From contig RQOL01000677.1 of the NCBI GenBank assembly GCA_013076295.1, forward strand, positions 62,001-126,000: a stretch of 64,000 nt of DNA, read 5' to 3'. The notes beneath the pieces are model-generated. The model did no database searches. It was not told the origin of the DNA and worked only from the letters and a program-made list of their open reading frames with translations. The stretch is from Sanderia malayensis (taxonomy: Eukaryota; Cnidaria; Scyphozoa; Semaeostomeae; Pelagiidae). Shown here piece by piece: positions 12,031 through 25,561 of this stretch. Both the position numbers and the translations under genes were made by a program. The first letter of the stretch is position 1. Each line of letters opens with the position of its first letter.

Positions 12031-12245
12031 GTTTTATCTGATTATGGTGACATTCGCTTCCCATAGATAAGGCAAGCGGACATCACACAGTATGAACAGA
12101 ATCTCAATAAAGCATACACGAATTATCGTATCCACTCTTCCTACAGGTAGTGTCACGGACATTAACTTTGGAAAGAAAAAAAGGAGGTTCAACGGAATAA
12201 TTACATTGAAGAGCCCCACTTTATCTGACAAAGAGTGGGGAACCA
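12031..12245 (+). repeat. Module C, copy 2
   Basis: This is nearly identical to the copy at 5060-5272, with one extra A in the A-run near 12180. Because of that base, a frame from an ATG at 12092 stays open into the following B microrepeats. Other copies do not preserve the full length, so I do not call a gene. Confidence 0.8.
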
Positions 12246-12331
12246 CCAAAAGTGGGAAGTCATCAAATGTGGAAAATGGGATGTCAAGAAAAGTGGGAAG
12301 TCAGCAAAGGTGGGAAGTCATCATACCAAAA

Positions 12332-12414
12332 TTGTATTTTTATATTTGTACTGTTTGTACTATATTTACTATGGCATATTTCCAACTTGAACGAGATGGA
12401 AAATTTGAATATTA
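12332..12414 (+). repeat. Module D, copy 2
   Basis: This is an AT-rich core variant matching 5360-5443, at the same distance from module C. It is followed by five A before GTGGG, where copy 1 has four. Confidence 0.75.
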
Positions 12415-12883
12415 CAAAAAGTGGGAAGTCACCAAAAGTAGGAGGTCGTCAAAAGTGGGGAGTGGGAAGTCAGGTAAAGTGGGAAGTCATCAAATATGGG
12501 AAGTTATCAAAAGCGGAAAATGGGAAGTCAAGAAAAAGTGGGAAGTCAGCAAAGGTGGGAGGTCATCATACCAAAATTGTACTTTCCGCAAAATTTGATA
12601 CAATTTGAACGAGTTTGAAAACTTGCATATTGCCCCCTTTTTCAACCTTGTATGCCCTCAAAGCATGAAAATTACAAAAACCAGCTTCCTTTTCAAATTC
12701 AGCACACCCAATTTGTACTTTGCACAAAATTTGATGCAAATTGAAAGAGTTTGAAAAATTGCATCAAAAGTGGGAAGTCATCAAAAGTGAGGAGTGGGAA
12801 GGCAGGAAAAAGTGGGAAGTCATCAGAAGTGGGAAGTCATCATACCAAAATTGTACTTTCCACAAAGTTTGATGCAAATTGAA

Positions 12884-13044
12884 AGAGTATCAAAAATGGG
12901 ATATTCCCCCTTTTTACCCCGTTATATGCCCTGAAAACATGACAATTTCAAAAACCCGTTTCATGTTCAAATTCAGCACACCAAATTTGTACTTTCCACA
13001 AAATTTGATGCAAATTGAAAGAGTTTGAATAAATGGAATCAAAA
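12884..13044 (+). repeat. Junction segment between large duplication blocks
   Basis: An A unit of the GGGATATTCCCCCTTTTTACCCCG subtype is followed by a core ending TTTGAATAAATGGAATC. The same junction (AGTATCAAAAATGGG) recurs at about 41053, 50326 and 51741, each time just after a module C/D block. Confidence 0.75.
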
Positions 13045-16000
13045 GTGGGAACTCATCAAAAGTGAAGAGTGGGAAGGCAGGAAAAAATGGGAAGTCATCA
13101 GAAGTGGGAAGTCATCATACCAAAATTGTACTTTCCACAGAATTTGATGCAAATTGAACGAGTTTGAAAACTTGAATATTGCCCCCTTTTTCAACCTTGT
13201 ATGCCCCCAAAGCATGAAAATTACAAAAACCAGCTTCCTTTTCAAATTCAGCACACCAAATTTGTACTTTGCACAAAATTTGATGTAAATTGAAAGAGTT
13301 TGAAAAATTGCATCAAAAGTGGGAAGTCATCAAAAGTGAAGAGTGGGAAGGCAGGAAAAAGTGGGAAGTCATCAGAAGTGGGAAGTGATCAAAAATGGAA
13401 AATGAGAAGTCAAGAAAACGTGGGAAGTCAGCAAAAGTTGGAAATCATCATACCAAAATTCTACTTTCCACAAAATTTGATACAAATTGAACGAGTTTGA
13501 AAAATAGCATATTGCCCCTTTTACAACCTGGTATGCCCTGAAAACATGAAAATTTCAAAAACCAGCTTCATGTTCAAATTCAGCACACCAAATTTGTTCT
13601 TTCCATTAAATTTGATACAAATTGTAGGAGTTTGATAATTTGCATCAAAAGTGGGAAGTCATCAAAAGTGAAGAATGGGAAGGCAGGAAAAAGTGGGAAA
13701 TCATCAGAAGTGGGAAGTTATAAAAAATGGAAAGTCAGGAAAACGTGGGAAGTCATCAGAAGTGGGAAGTCATCATACCAAAATTGTACTTTCCACAAAG
13801 TTTGATGCAAATTGAAAGAGTTTGAAAAATTGCATCAAAAGTGGGAAGTCATCAATATTGGGAAGTGCGAAGTCAGGAAAATGTGGGAAGTATTCAAAAG
13901 TGGGAAGTCATCAAAAGTGGGAAGTGGGAAATCAGGAAAAAGTGGAAGTCATAAGAAGTGGGAAGTCATCATACCAAAAATGTACTTTCCACAGAATTTG
14001 ATGCAAATTGAACGAGTTTGAAAAATTGCATCCAATGTGGCTAATCGACAACAGTGGGAAGTGGGAAGTTATCAAAAATTGGAAAGTGGGAAGTCAAGAA
14101 AAAGTGACAAGTCGGCAAAGTAGGAAGTCATCATACAAAAATTGTACTTTCCACAAAATTTGATACAAATTGAACGAGTTTGAAAAATTGCATATTGCCC
14201 TCTCTTACAACCTTGTATGCCCTCAAAACATGAAAATTTCAAAACAAGCTTCATGTTCAAATTCAGCACACCAAACTTGTACTTTCCACAAAATTTGATA
14301 CAAATTGAACGAGTTTGAAAATTTGCATGTTGCCCCCTTATACCCAGTTGTATGCCCCAAAAACATGCAAATTTCAAAAACCAGTTTCATATTGAAATTC
14401 AGCACACGAAAACTGTACTTTTCGCCAAATTTGATGCAAATTGTGCGATCTTGAAAAAATCGATATTCCCCCATTTTAGGCTGTTTTATGCCCTCAAAAC
14501 ATAAAAATTTCAAAGACCAGTTTCATGTTCAAACTTAGGACCCCAAAATTGTACTTTCCACAATATTTGATGCAAGTTGAACGAGCTTGAAAATTTGCAT
14601 ATTGCCCCTTTTAGCACGTTTTATACCCTCAAAACATTAAAATTTCAAAAACCAGTTTCATATTGAAATTCAGCACACCAAATTTGTACCTTTCGCCAAA
14701 TTTGATGCAAGTTGAACGAGTTTGAAAAATTGCATGAAAAGTGGGAATTCATTAAATGTGGGAAGTGGAAAGTCAGGAAAAAGTGGGAAGTCATCAGAAT
14801 TGGGAAGTCATCAAAACTGGAAAGTGGGAAGTCGAGAAAAAGTGGGAAGCCATAAGAAGTGGGAAGTCATCATACCAAATTTGTACTTTCCACAGAATTT
14901 GATGCAAATTGAACGAGTTTGAAAAATTGCATCCAATATGGCTAATCGACAAAAGTGGGAAGTGGGAAGTCATCAAAATTGGAAAATGGGAAGTCAAGAA
15001 AACGTGGGAAGTGAACAAAAGTTGGAATTCATGATACCAAAATTGTAGTTTCCACAATTATTGATACAGATTGAACCGGTTTGAAAAATTGCATATTGCC
15101 CCCTTTTACTCCCTTTTATGCCCTCAAAACATAAAAATTTCAAAAACCAGTTTCATGTTCAAATTCAACACACCAAATTTGTCTTTTCCACAAAAATTGA
15201 TGCAAATTGAAAGAGTTTGAAAAATTGCATCAAAATTGCGAAATTATCAGATGGGAAGAGTGGGAAGGCAGGAAAAAGTGGGAAGTCATCAGACATGGGA
15301 AGTTATCAAAAATGGAAAATGGGAAGTCAAGAAAACGTGGGAAGTCAGCAAAAGTAGGAAGTCATCATACCAAAATTGTACTTTCCACAAAATTTGATAC
15401 AAATTGAACGAGTTTGAAAAATTACATATTGCCCCCTCTTACAACCTTGTATGCCCTCAAAACATGAAAATTTAAAAAACAAGCTTCATGTTCAAATTCA
15501 GCACACCAACCTTGTACTTTCCACAAAATTTGATACAAATTGAACGAGTTTGAAAATTTGCATGTTGCCCTCTTTTACTCCCTTTTATGCCCTCAAAACA
15601 TGAAAATTTCAGAAACTAGTTTCATGTTCAAATTCAACACACCAAATTTGTACTTTCCACAAAATTTGATGCAAATTGAAAGAGTTTGAAAAATTGCATC
15701 AAAATTGCGAAATCATCAAAAGGGAAGAGTGGGAAGACAGGGAAAAGTGGGCAGTCATCAGAAGTGGGAAGCCATCAAAAGTGGGAAGTGGGAAGTCGAG
15801 AAAAAGTGGGAAATCAGCAAAAGTGGGAAGTCATCATACCAAAATTGTACCTTCCACGCCATTTGATGCAAATCAAGCGGCTTTGAAAATTTCATATTGC
15901 CTGCTCCTACTACCCCGTCTCATTCCCCGAAACATTAAAATTTCAAAAAACAAGTTTCATATTCAATTTCAGTACACCGAAAATGAACTTTCCACAATAT

Positions 16001-18221
16001 TTGATGCAAGTTGAACGAGCTTGAAAAATTGCATATTGCCCCTTTTAGCACGTTTTATGCCCTCAAAAGATTAAAATTTCAAAAACCAGTTTCATATTAT
16101 AATTCAGCACAGAAAATCTGTACTTTCCACAAAATTTGATGCAAATTCAACGATTCTCAAAAAATGCATATTGCCCTTTTTTACTCCGTTTTATGCCCTC
16201 AAAACAAGAAAGTTTCAGAAACCAACTTCATATTCGATTTCAGCACACCAAATTTGTACTTTCCACAAAATTTGATGCGGATTGGAGAAGTTTGAAAAAG
16301 TTGGGAAGTCATCAAAAGTGAAGAATGGGAAGGCAGGAAAAAGTGGGAAATCATCAGAAGTGGGAAGTTATCAAAAATGGAAAATGGGAAGTCAGGAAAA
16401 CGTGGGAAGTCAGCAAAAGTAGGAAGTCATCATACCAAAATTCTACTTTCCACAAAGTTTGATACAAATTGAACGAGTTTGAAAAATTGCATATTGCCCC
16501 CTTTTACAACCTGGTATACCCTGAAAACATGAAAATTTCAAATACCAGCTTCATGTTCAAATTCAGCACACCAAATTTGTACTTTCCACAAAATTTGATG
16601 CGGATTGGAGAAGTTTGAAAAAGTTGGGAAGTCATCAAAAGTGAAGAATGGGAAGGCAGGAAAAAGTGGGAAATCATCAGAAGTGGGAAGTTATCAAAAA
16701 TGGAAAGTCAGGAAAACGTGGGAAGTCATCAGAAGTGGGAAGTCATCATACCAAAATTGTACTTTCCACAGAATTTGATGCAAATTGAACGAGTTTGAAA
16801 ACTTGCATATTGCCCCCTTTTTCATCCTTGTATGCCCTCAAAGCATGAAAATTACAAAAACCAGCTTCCTTTTCAAATTCAGCACACCAAATTTGTACTT
16901 TGCACAAAATTTGATGCAAATTGAAAGAGTTTGAAAAATTGCATCAAAAGTGGGAAGTCATCAAAAGTGAAGAGTGGGAAGGCAGGAAAAAGTGGGAAGT
17001 CATCAGAAGTGGGAAGTGATCAAAAAAGGAAAATGGGAAGTCAAGAAAACTTGGGAAGTGAACAAAAGTAGGAAGTCATCATATCAAAATTGTATGTTCC
17101 ACAAAATTTCATACACATTGAACGAGTTTGAAAAATTGCATATTGCCCCCTTATACAACCTTGCATGCCCTCAAAACATGAAAATTCCAGAAACCAGCTT
17201 CATGTTCAAACTTAGGACACCAAAATTGTACATTCCACAAAACTTGATGCAAATTGAACGAGCTTGAAAAATTGCATGAAAAGTGGGAATTCATTAAATG
17301 TGGGAAGTGGAAAGTCAGGAAAAAGTGGGAAGTCATCAAAAGTGAAGAATGGGAAGGCAGGAAAAAGTGGGAAATCATCAGAAGTGGGAAGTTATCAAAA
17401 ATGGAAAGTCAGGAAAACGTGGGAAGTCATCAGAAGTGGGAAGTCATCATACCAAAATTGTACTTTCCACAAAGTTTGATGCAAATTGAAAGAGTTTGAA
17501 AAATTGCATCAAAAGTGGGAAGTCATCAATATTGGGAAGTGCGAAGTCAGGAAAATGTGGCAAGTATTCAAAAGTGGGAAGTCATCAAAACTGGGAAGTG
17601 GGAAGTCAGGAAAAAGTGGAAGTCATAAGAAGTGGGAAGTCATCATACCAAAAATGTACTTTCCACAGAATTTGATGCAAATTGAACGAGTTTGAAAACT
17701 TGCATATTGCCCCCTTTTTCAACCTTGTATGCCCTCAAAGCATGAAAATTACAAAAACCAGCTTCCTTTTCAAATTCAGCACACCAAATTTGTACTTTGC
17801 ACAAAATTTGATGCAAATTGAAAGAGTTTGAAAAATTGCATCAAAAGTGGGAAGTCATCAAAAGTGAAGAGTGGGAAGGCAGGAAAAAGTGGGAAGTCAT
17901 CAGAAGTGGGAAATGATCAAAAATGGAAAATGGGAAGTCAAGAAAACGTGGGAAGTGAACAAAAGTAGGAAGTCATCATATCAAAATTGTATGTTCCACA
18001 AAATTTCATACACATTGAACGAGTTTGAAAAATTGCATATTGCCCCCTTATACAACCTTGCATGCCCTCAAAACATGAAAATTCTAAAAACCAGCTTCAT
18101 GTTCAAACTTAGGACACCAAAATTGTACATTCCACAAAACTTGATGCAAATTGAACGAGTTTGAAAAATTGCATGAAAAGTGGGAATTCATTAAATATGG
18201 GAAGTGGAAAGTCAGGAAAAA
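13045..18221 (+). repeat. 5177-bp tandem duplication, copy 1
   Basis: The sequence from GTGGGAACTCATC at 13045 recurs at 18222. I found very few differences by eye: one base in an A-run near 14249, and GTGGCAAGT against GTGGGAAGT near 17560. The block contains A-A-A runs, both ABABB-type patterns and the GATGCGGATTGGAGAAG core subtype. Outside the left edge the copies differ (GGAATCAAAA against TCAGGAAAAA), so the edge lies within a B microrepeat. Confidence 0.9.
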
Positions 18222-21200
18222 GTGGGAACTCATCAAAAGTGAAGAGTGGGAAGGCAGGAAAAAATGGGAAGTCATCAGAAGTGGGAAGTCATCATACCAA
18301 AATTGTACTTTCCACAGAATTTGATGCAAATTGAACGAGTTTGAAAACTTGAATATTGCCCCCTTTTTCAACCTTGTATGCCCCCAAAGCATGAAAATTA
18401 CAAAAACCAGCTTCCTTTTCAAATTCAGCACACCAAATTTGTACTTTGCACAAAATTTGATGTAAATTGAAAGAGTTTGAAAAATTGCATCAAAAGTGGG
18501 AAGTCATCAAAAGTGAAGAGTGGGAAGGCAGGAAAAAGTGGGAAGTCATCAGAAGTGGGAAGTGATCAAAAATGGAAAATGAGAAGTCAAGAAAACGTGG
18601 GAAGTCAGCAAAAGTTGGAAATCATCATACCAAAATTCTACTTTCCACAAAATTTGATACAAATTGAACGAGTTTGAAAAATAGCATATTGCCCCTTTTA
18701 CAACCTGGTATGCCCTGAAAACATGAAAATTTCAAAAACCAGCTTCATGTTCAAATTCAGCACACCAAATTTGTTCTTTCCATTAAATTTGATACAAATT
18801 GTAGGAGTTTGATAATTTGCATCAAAAGTGGGAAGTCATCAAAAGTGAAGAATGGGAAGGCAGGAAAAAGTGGGAAATCATCAGAAGTGGGAAGTTATAA
18901 AAAATGGAAAGTCAGGAAAACGTGGGAAGTCATCAGAAGTGGGAAGTCATCATACCAAAATTGTACTTTCCACAAAGTTTGATGCAAATTGAAAGAGTTT
19001 GAAAAATTGCATCAAAAGTGGGAAGTCATCAATATTGGGAAGTGCGAAGTCAGGAAAATGTGGGAAGTATTCAAAAGTGGGAAGTCATCAAAAGTGGGAA
19101 GTGGGAAATCAGGAAAAAGTGGAAGTCATAAGAAGTGGGAAGTCATCATACCAAAAATGTACTTTCCACAGAATTTGATGCAAATTGAACGAGTTTGAAA
19201 AATTGCATCCAATGTGGCTAATCGACAACAGTGGGAAGTGGGAAGTTATCAAAAATTGGAAAGTGGGAAGTCAAGAAAAAGTGACAAGTCGGCAAAGTAG
19301 GAAGTCATCATACAAAAATTGTACTTTCCACAAAATTTGATACAAATTGAACGAGTTTGAAAAATTGCATATTGCCCTCTCTTACAACCTTGTATGCCCT
19401 CAAAACATGAAAATTTCAAAAACAAGCTTCATGTTCAAATTCAGCACACCAAACTTGTACTTTCCACAAAATTTGATACAAATTGAACGAGTTTGAAAAT
19501 TTGCATGTTGCCCCCTTATACCCAGTTGTATGCCCCAAAAACATGCAAATTTCAAAAACCAGTTTCATATTGAAATTCAGCACACGAAAACTGTACTTTT
19601 CGCCAAATTTGATGCAAATTGTGCGATCTTGAAAAAATCGATATTCCCCCATTTTAGGCTGTTTTATGCCCTCAAAACATAAAAATTTCAAAGACCAGTT
19701 TCATGTTCAAACTTAGGACCCCAAAATTGTACTTTCCACAATATTTGATGCAAGTTGAACGAGCTTGAAAATTTGCATATTGCCCCTTTTAGCACGTTTT
19801 ATACCCTCAAAACATTAAAATTTCAAAAACCAGTTTCATATTGAAATTCAGCACACCAAATTTGTACCTTTCGCCAAATTTGATGCAAGTTGAACGAGTT
19901 TGAAAAATTGCATGAAAAGTGGGAATTCATTAAATGTGGGAAGTGGAAAGTCAGGAAAAAGTGGGAAGTCATCAGAATTGGGAAGTCATCAAAACTGGAA
20001 AGTGGGAAGTCGAGAAAAAGTGGGAAGCCATAAGAAGTGGGAAGTCATCATACCAAATTTGTACTTTCCACAGAATTTGATGCAAATTGAACGAGTTTGA
20101 AAAATTGCATCCAATATGGCTAATCGACAAAAGTGGGAAGTGGGAAGTCATCAAAATTGGAAAATGGGAAGTCAAGAAAACGTGGGAAGTGAACAAAAGT
20201 TGGAATTCATGATACCAAAATTGTAGTTTCCACAATTATTGATACAGATTGAACCGGTTTGAAAAATTGCATATTGCCCCCTTTTACTCCCTTTTATGCC
20301 CTCAAAACATAAAAATTTCAAAAACCAGTTTCATGTTCAAATTCAACACACCAAATTTGTCTTTTCCACAAAAATTGATGCAAATTGAAAGAGTTTGAAA
20401 AATTGCATCAAAATTGCGAAATTATCAGATGGGAAGAGTGGGAAGGCAGGAAAAAGTGGGAAGTCATCAGACATGGGAAGTTATCAAAAATGGAAAATGG
20501 GAAGTCAAGAAAACGTGGGAAGTCAGCAAAAGTAGGAAGTCATCATACCAAAATTGTACTTTCCACAAAATTTGATACAAATTGAACGAGTTTGAAAAAT
20601 TACATATTGCCCCCTCTTACAACCTTGTATGCCCTCAAAACATGAAAATTTAAAAAACAAGCTTCATGTTCAAATTCAGCACACCAACCTTGTACTTTCC
20701 ACAAAATTTGATACAAATTGAACGAGTTTGAAAATTTGCATGTTGCCCTCTTTTACTCCCTTTTATGCCCTCAAAACATGAAAATTTCAGAAACTAGTTT
20801 CATGTTCAAATTCAACACACCAAATTTGTACTTTCCACAAAATTTGATGCAAATTGAAAGAGTTTGAAAAATTGCATCAAAATTGCGAAATCATCAAAAG
20901 GGAAGAGTGGGAAGACAGGGAAAAGTGGGCAGTCATCAGAAGTGGGAAGCCATCAAAAGTGGGAAGTGGGAAGTCGAGAAAAAGTGGGAAATCAGCAAAA
21001 GTGGGAAGTCATCATACCAAAATTGTACCTTCCACGCCATTTGATGCAAATCAAGCGGCTTTGAAAATTTCATATTGCCTGCTCCTACTACCCCGTCTCA
21101 TTCCCCGAAACATTAAAATTTCAAAAAACAAGTTTCATATTCAATTTCAGTACACCGAAAATGAACTTTCCACAATATTTGATGCAAGTTGAACGAGCTT

Positions 21201-23399
21201 GAAAAATTGCATATTGCCCCTTTTAGCACGTTTTATGCCCTCAAAAGATTAAAATTTCAAAAACCAGTTTCATATTATAATTCAGCACAGAAAATCTGTA
21301 CTTTCCACAAAATTTGATGCAAATTCAACGATTCTCAAAAAATGCATATTGCCCTTTTTTACTCCGTTTTATGCCCTCAAAACAAGAAAGTTTCAGAAAC
21401 CAACTTCATATTCGATTTCAGCACACCAAATTTGTACTTTCCACAAAATTTGATGCGGATTGGAGAAGTTTGAAAAAGTTGGGAAGTCATCAAAAGTGAA
21501 GAATGGGAAGGCAGGAAAAAGTGGGAAATCATCAGAAGTGGGAAGTTATCAAAAATGGAAAATGGGAAGTCAGGAAAACGTGGGAAGTCAGCAAAAGTAG
21601 GAAGTCATCATACCAAAATTCTACTTTCCACAAAGTTTGATACAAATTGAACGAGTTTGAAAAATTGCATATTGCCCCCTTTTACAACCTGGTATACCCT
21701 GAAAACATGAAAATTTCAAATACCAGCTTCATGTTCAAATTCAGCACACCAAATTTGTACTTTCCACAAAATTTGATGCGGATTGGAGAAGTTTGAAAAA
21801 GTTGGGAAGTCATCAAAAGTGAAGAATGGGAAGGCAGGAAAAAGTGGGAAATCATCAGAAGTGGGAAGTTATCAAAAATGGAAAGTCAGGAAAACGTGGG
21901 AAGTCATCAGAAGTGGGAAGTCATCATACCAAAATTGTACTTTCCACAGAATTTGATGCAAATTGAACGAGTTTGAAAACTTGCATATTGCCCCCTTTTT
22001 CATCCTTGTATGCCCTCAAAGCATGAAAATTACAAAAACCAGCTTCCTTTTCAAATTCAGCACACCAAATTTGTACTTTGCACAAAATTTGATGCAAATT
22101 GAAAGAGTTTGAAAAATTGCATCAAAAGTGGGAAGTCATCAAAAGTGAAGAGTGGGAAGGCAGGAAAAAGTGGGAAGTCATCAGAAGTGGGAAGTGATCA
22201 AAAAAGGAAAATGGGAAGTCAAGAAAACTTGGGAAGTGAACAAAAGTAGGAAGTCATCATATCAAAATTGTATGTTCCACAAAATTTCATACACATTGAA
22301 CGAGTTTGAAAAATTGCATATTGCCCCCTTATACAACCTTGCATGCCCTCAAAACATGAAAATTCCAGAAACCAGCTTCATGTTCAAACTTAGGACACCA
22401 AAATTGTACATTCCACAAAACTTGATGCAAATTGAACGAGCTTGAAAAATTGCATGAAAAGTGGGAATTCATTAAATGTGGGAAGTGGAAAGTCAGGAAA
22501 AAGTGGGAAGTCATCAAAAGTGAAGAATGGGAAGGCAGGAAAAAGTGGGAAATCATCAGAAGTGGGAAGTTATCAAAAATGGAAAGTCAGGAAAACGTGG
22601 GAAGTCATCAGAAGTGGGAAGTCATCATACCAAAATTGTACTTTCCACAAAGTTTGATGCAAATTGAAAGAGTTTGAAAAATTGCATCAAAAGTGGGAAG
22701 TCATCAATATTGGGAAGTGCGAAGTCAGGAAAATGTGGGAAGTATTCAAAAGTGGGAAGTCATCAAAACTGGGAAGTGGGAAGTCAGGAAAAAGTGGAAG
22801 TCATAAGAAGTGGGAAGTCATCATACCAAAAATGTACTTTCCACAGAATTTGATGCAAATTGAACGAGTTTGAAAACTTGCATATTGCCCCCTTTTTCAA
22901 CCTTGTATGCCCTCAAAGCATGAAAATTACAAAAACCAGCTTCCTTTTCAAATTCAGCACACCAAATTTGTACTTTGCACAAAATTTGATGCAAATTGAA
23001 AGAGTTTGAAAAATTGCATCAAAAGTGGGAAGTCATCAAAAGTGAAGAGTGGGAAGGCAGGAAAAAGTGGGAAGTCATCAGAAGTGGGAAATGATCAAAA
23101 ATGGAAAATGGGAAGTCAAGAAAACGTGGGAAGTGAACAAAAGTAGGAAGTCATCATATCAAAATTGTATGTTCCACAAAATTTCATACACATTGAACGA
23201 GTTTGAAAAATTGCATATTGCCCCCTTATACAACCTTGCATGCCCTCAAAACATGAAAATTCTAAAAACCAGCTTCATGTTCAAACTTAGGACACCAAAA
23301 TTGTACATTCCACAAAACTTGATGCAAATTGAACGAGTTTGAAAAATTGCATGAAAAGTGGGAATTCATTAAATATGGGAAGTGGAAAGTCAGGAAAAA
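18222..23399 (+). repeat. 5177-bp tandem duplication, copy 2
   Basis: This is a direct tandem partner of 13045-18221. Homology ends near 23400, where this copy reads GTGGGAAGTCATC instead of GTGGGAACTCATC and continues into other B units. It is either a very recent unequal exchange or a possible assembly duplication. Confidence 0.9.
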
Positions 23400-24482
23400 G
23401 TGGGAAGTCATCAAAAGTGAAGAATGGGAAGGCTGGAAAAAGTGGGAAATCATCAGAAGTGGGAAGTTATCAAAAATGGAAAGTCAGGAAAACGTGGGAA
23501 GTCATCAGAAGTGAGAAGTCATCATACCAAAATTGTACTTTCCACAAAGTTTGATGCAAATTGAAAGAGTTTGAAAAATTGCATCAAAAGTGGGAAGTCA
23601 TCAATATTGGGAAGTGCGAAGTCAGGAAAATGTGGGAAGTATTCAAAAGTGGGAAGTCATCAAAAGTGGGAAGTGGGAAGTCAGGAAAAAGTGGAAGTCA
23701 TAAGAAGTGGGAAGTCATCATACCAAAAATGTACTTTCCACAGAATTTGATGCAAATTGAACGAGTTTGAAAACTTGAATATTGCCCCCTTTTTCAACCT
23801 TGTATGCCCTCAAAGCATGAAAATTACAAAAACCAGCTTCTTTTTCAAATTCAGCACACCAAATTTGTACTTTGCACAAAATTTGATGCAAATTGAAAGA
23901 GTTTGAAAAATTGCATCAAAAGTGGGAAGTCATCAAAAGTGAAGAGTGGGAAGGCAGGAAAAAGTGGGAAGTCATCAAAAGTGGGAAGTCATCAAAAGTG
24001 AAGAATGGGAAGGCAGGAAAAAGTGGGAAATCATCAGAAGTGGGAAGTCATCATACCAAAATTGTACTTTCCACAAAGTTTGATGCAAATTGAAAGAGTT
24101 TGAAAAATTGCATCAAAAGTGGGAAGTCATCAATATTGGGAAGTGCGAAGTCAGGAAAATGTGGGAAGTATTCAAAAGTGGGAAGTCATCAAAAGTGGGA
24201 AGTGGGAAATCAGGATAAAGTGGAAGTCATAAGAAGTGGGAAGTCATCATACCAAAAATGTACTTTCCACAGAATTTGATGCAAATTGAACGAGTTTGAA
24301 AAATTGCATCCAATGTGGCTAATCGACAACAGTGGGAAGTGGGAAGTTATCAAAAATTGGAAAGTGGGAAGTCAAGAAAAAGTGAGAAGTCGGCAAAGTA
24401 GGAAGTCATCATACAAAAATTGTACTTTCCACAAAATTTGATACAAATTGAACGAGTTTGAAAAATTGCATATTGCCCTCTC
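23400..24482 (+). repeat. Satellite B/A units left of transposon 1
   Basis: This holds B, B, A, B, B units followed by the CCAATGTGGCTAATCGACAA B variant at about 24306. It aligns with 13630-14204, which continues without the transposon. The B unit at 23912-24110 is internally shortened and contains two copies of GTCATCAAAAGTGAAGA. Confidence 0.85.
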
Positions 24483-24485
24483 TTA

Positions 24486-24871
24486 AGGCGGATTTACACG
24501 GTACAAGTTGGCTACAAGTTTTTTCGATATTGGACTGCAAACTTGAACTTGTATCGTGTAAATGCCCTAAAATTCTGTTCACGCCTGTTGTTTTGATTGA
24601 CGTTAATCCTCCATCACAGTCGAAAAATTTCTGACTCGATGTCAAAAAGTTTTTCAGTTCACACCATTTTTTCAAAGACGCCGCAAATCGCTACTTCACG
24701 TAAGGTTTGTTTTGATTCGCGAATCGCAGATTTTGGGAAGGAAAACTCAATTTTTGCAGCAAAATGGTTCTGATAACGGATAAAAGTTTATCTCGCGTGC
24801 GTCAACTTAAATTATCAGATTTATGAAGAAATTTATGACAAAATTTTAGCACCAGTAGTTAATTAAATATT
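24486..24871 (+). repeat. Left inverted arm of transposon 1
   Basis: This arm matches the reverse complement of 25186-25561 with scattered substitutions and small indels. The match runs from AGGCGGATTTACAC through TTATCTCGCGTGCGTCAA to TTTTAGCACCA. Short open frames here read into both arms and are not genes. Confidence 0.85.
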
Positions 24872-25185
24872 CAAAACAAGCCATTATTAATTATGGTATA
24901 ATAAAATAATAATAATAATCATTATCCATCAAAAGGTTTATTACAATATTATTTGCATTTTCATTGATGATTATGGTGCTGCTTGTATTGCGGTGGGCCT
25001 AATATGCTTTTGGACAAATTAGCGTTGTATATCCATTTCTAACATGTTTTTGGCATGGTCATCTGAAATATGAAGGACAATAGGAGGCATGTGACTGTAG
25101 AAACAGTTTGAGAGACGTTTGCAAACCATCTTTATGGCCCAGAACGCGTTTCATGGCATGGGGCAATGTTGTTGCTTGTTTTGTA

Positions 25186-25561
25186 ATTAATTATGGTGCT
25201 GAAATTTTGTCATAAATTTCTTCATAAATCTGATAATTTAAGTTGACGCACGCGAGATAAACTTTTATCCGTTAACAGAACCATTTTGCTGCGAAAATTG
25301 AGTTTTCCTTTGCAAAATCTACAATTCCCGAATCAAAACAAACCTTACATGAAGTAGCAATTTGCGGCGTCTTTGAAAAAATGGTGTGAACTGAAAACTT
25401 TTTGACATCGAGTCAGAAATTTTTCGACTGTGATGGAGGATTAACGTCAATCAAAACAACAGGCGTGAACAGAATTTTAGGGCATTTACACGATACAAGT
25501 TCAAGTTTGCCGTCCAATATCAAAAAAACTTGTAGCCAACTTGTACGGTGTAAATCCGCCT
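25186..25561 (-). repeat. Right inverted arm of transposon 1
   Basis: This is the reverse-complement partner of 24486-24871, starting ATTAATTATGGTGCTG and ending in GTGTAAATCCGCCT. The two arms differ in several places, so the element has aged or was copied from a diverged master. Confidence 0.85.

Larger units (their letters stand above)
6448..12883 (+). repeat. Large segmental duplication, copy 2
   Basis: This is a tandem partner of 1-5910 in direct orientation. It is longer by one extra ABB unit (9150-9671). It includes module C at 12031-12245 and module D at 12332-12414 in the same relative place. High identity over more than 6 kb points to a recent unequal exchange or an amplification event. 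Confidence 0.9.
24486..25561. mobile_element. Non-autonomous DNA transposon 1, long terminal inverted repeats, TTA target duplication
   Basis: The element is 1076 bp, starts AGGCGGATTTACAC and ends GTGTAAATCCGCCT. It is flanked by TTA at 24483-24485 and 25562-25564. Unoccupied copies of the same satellite site at 14205-14207, 19382-19384, 33605-33607 and 35184-35186 read CTCTCTTACAACC with a single TTA. The direct 3-bp TTA duplication suits the PIF/Harbinger superfamily, which prefers TWA targets. The inverted arms are about 380 bp each. The central part of about 310 bp is AT-rich, with an AAT microsatellite at about 24906-24919 and no recognisable transposase. It must have been mobilised in trans. 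The superfamily call is an inference from the target duplication only. Confidence 0.88.

Noticed and set aside
12034..12249. A 71-codon minus-strand frame in module C, also open at 40199 and 49475
   Set aside because: It begins at TTG, and the DNA copies are almost identical anyway, so the shared frame carries no evidence. The 5060 copy is frame-shifted.
12092..12598. A 168-codon frame starting with a true ATG inside module C and running into B microrepeats
   Set aside because: The copies at 5130, 40257 and 49533 are frame-shifted or stop early through A-run length changes and substitutions, and the second half is satellite sequence. There is no sign of coding constraint.
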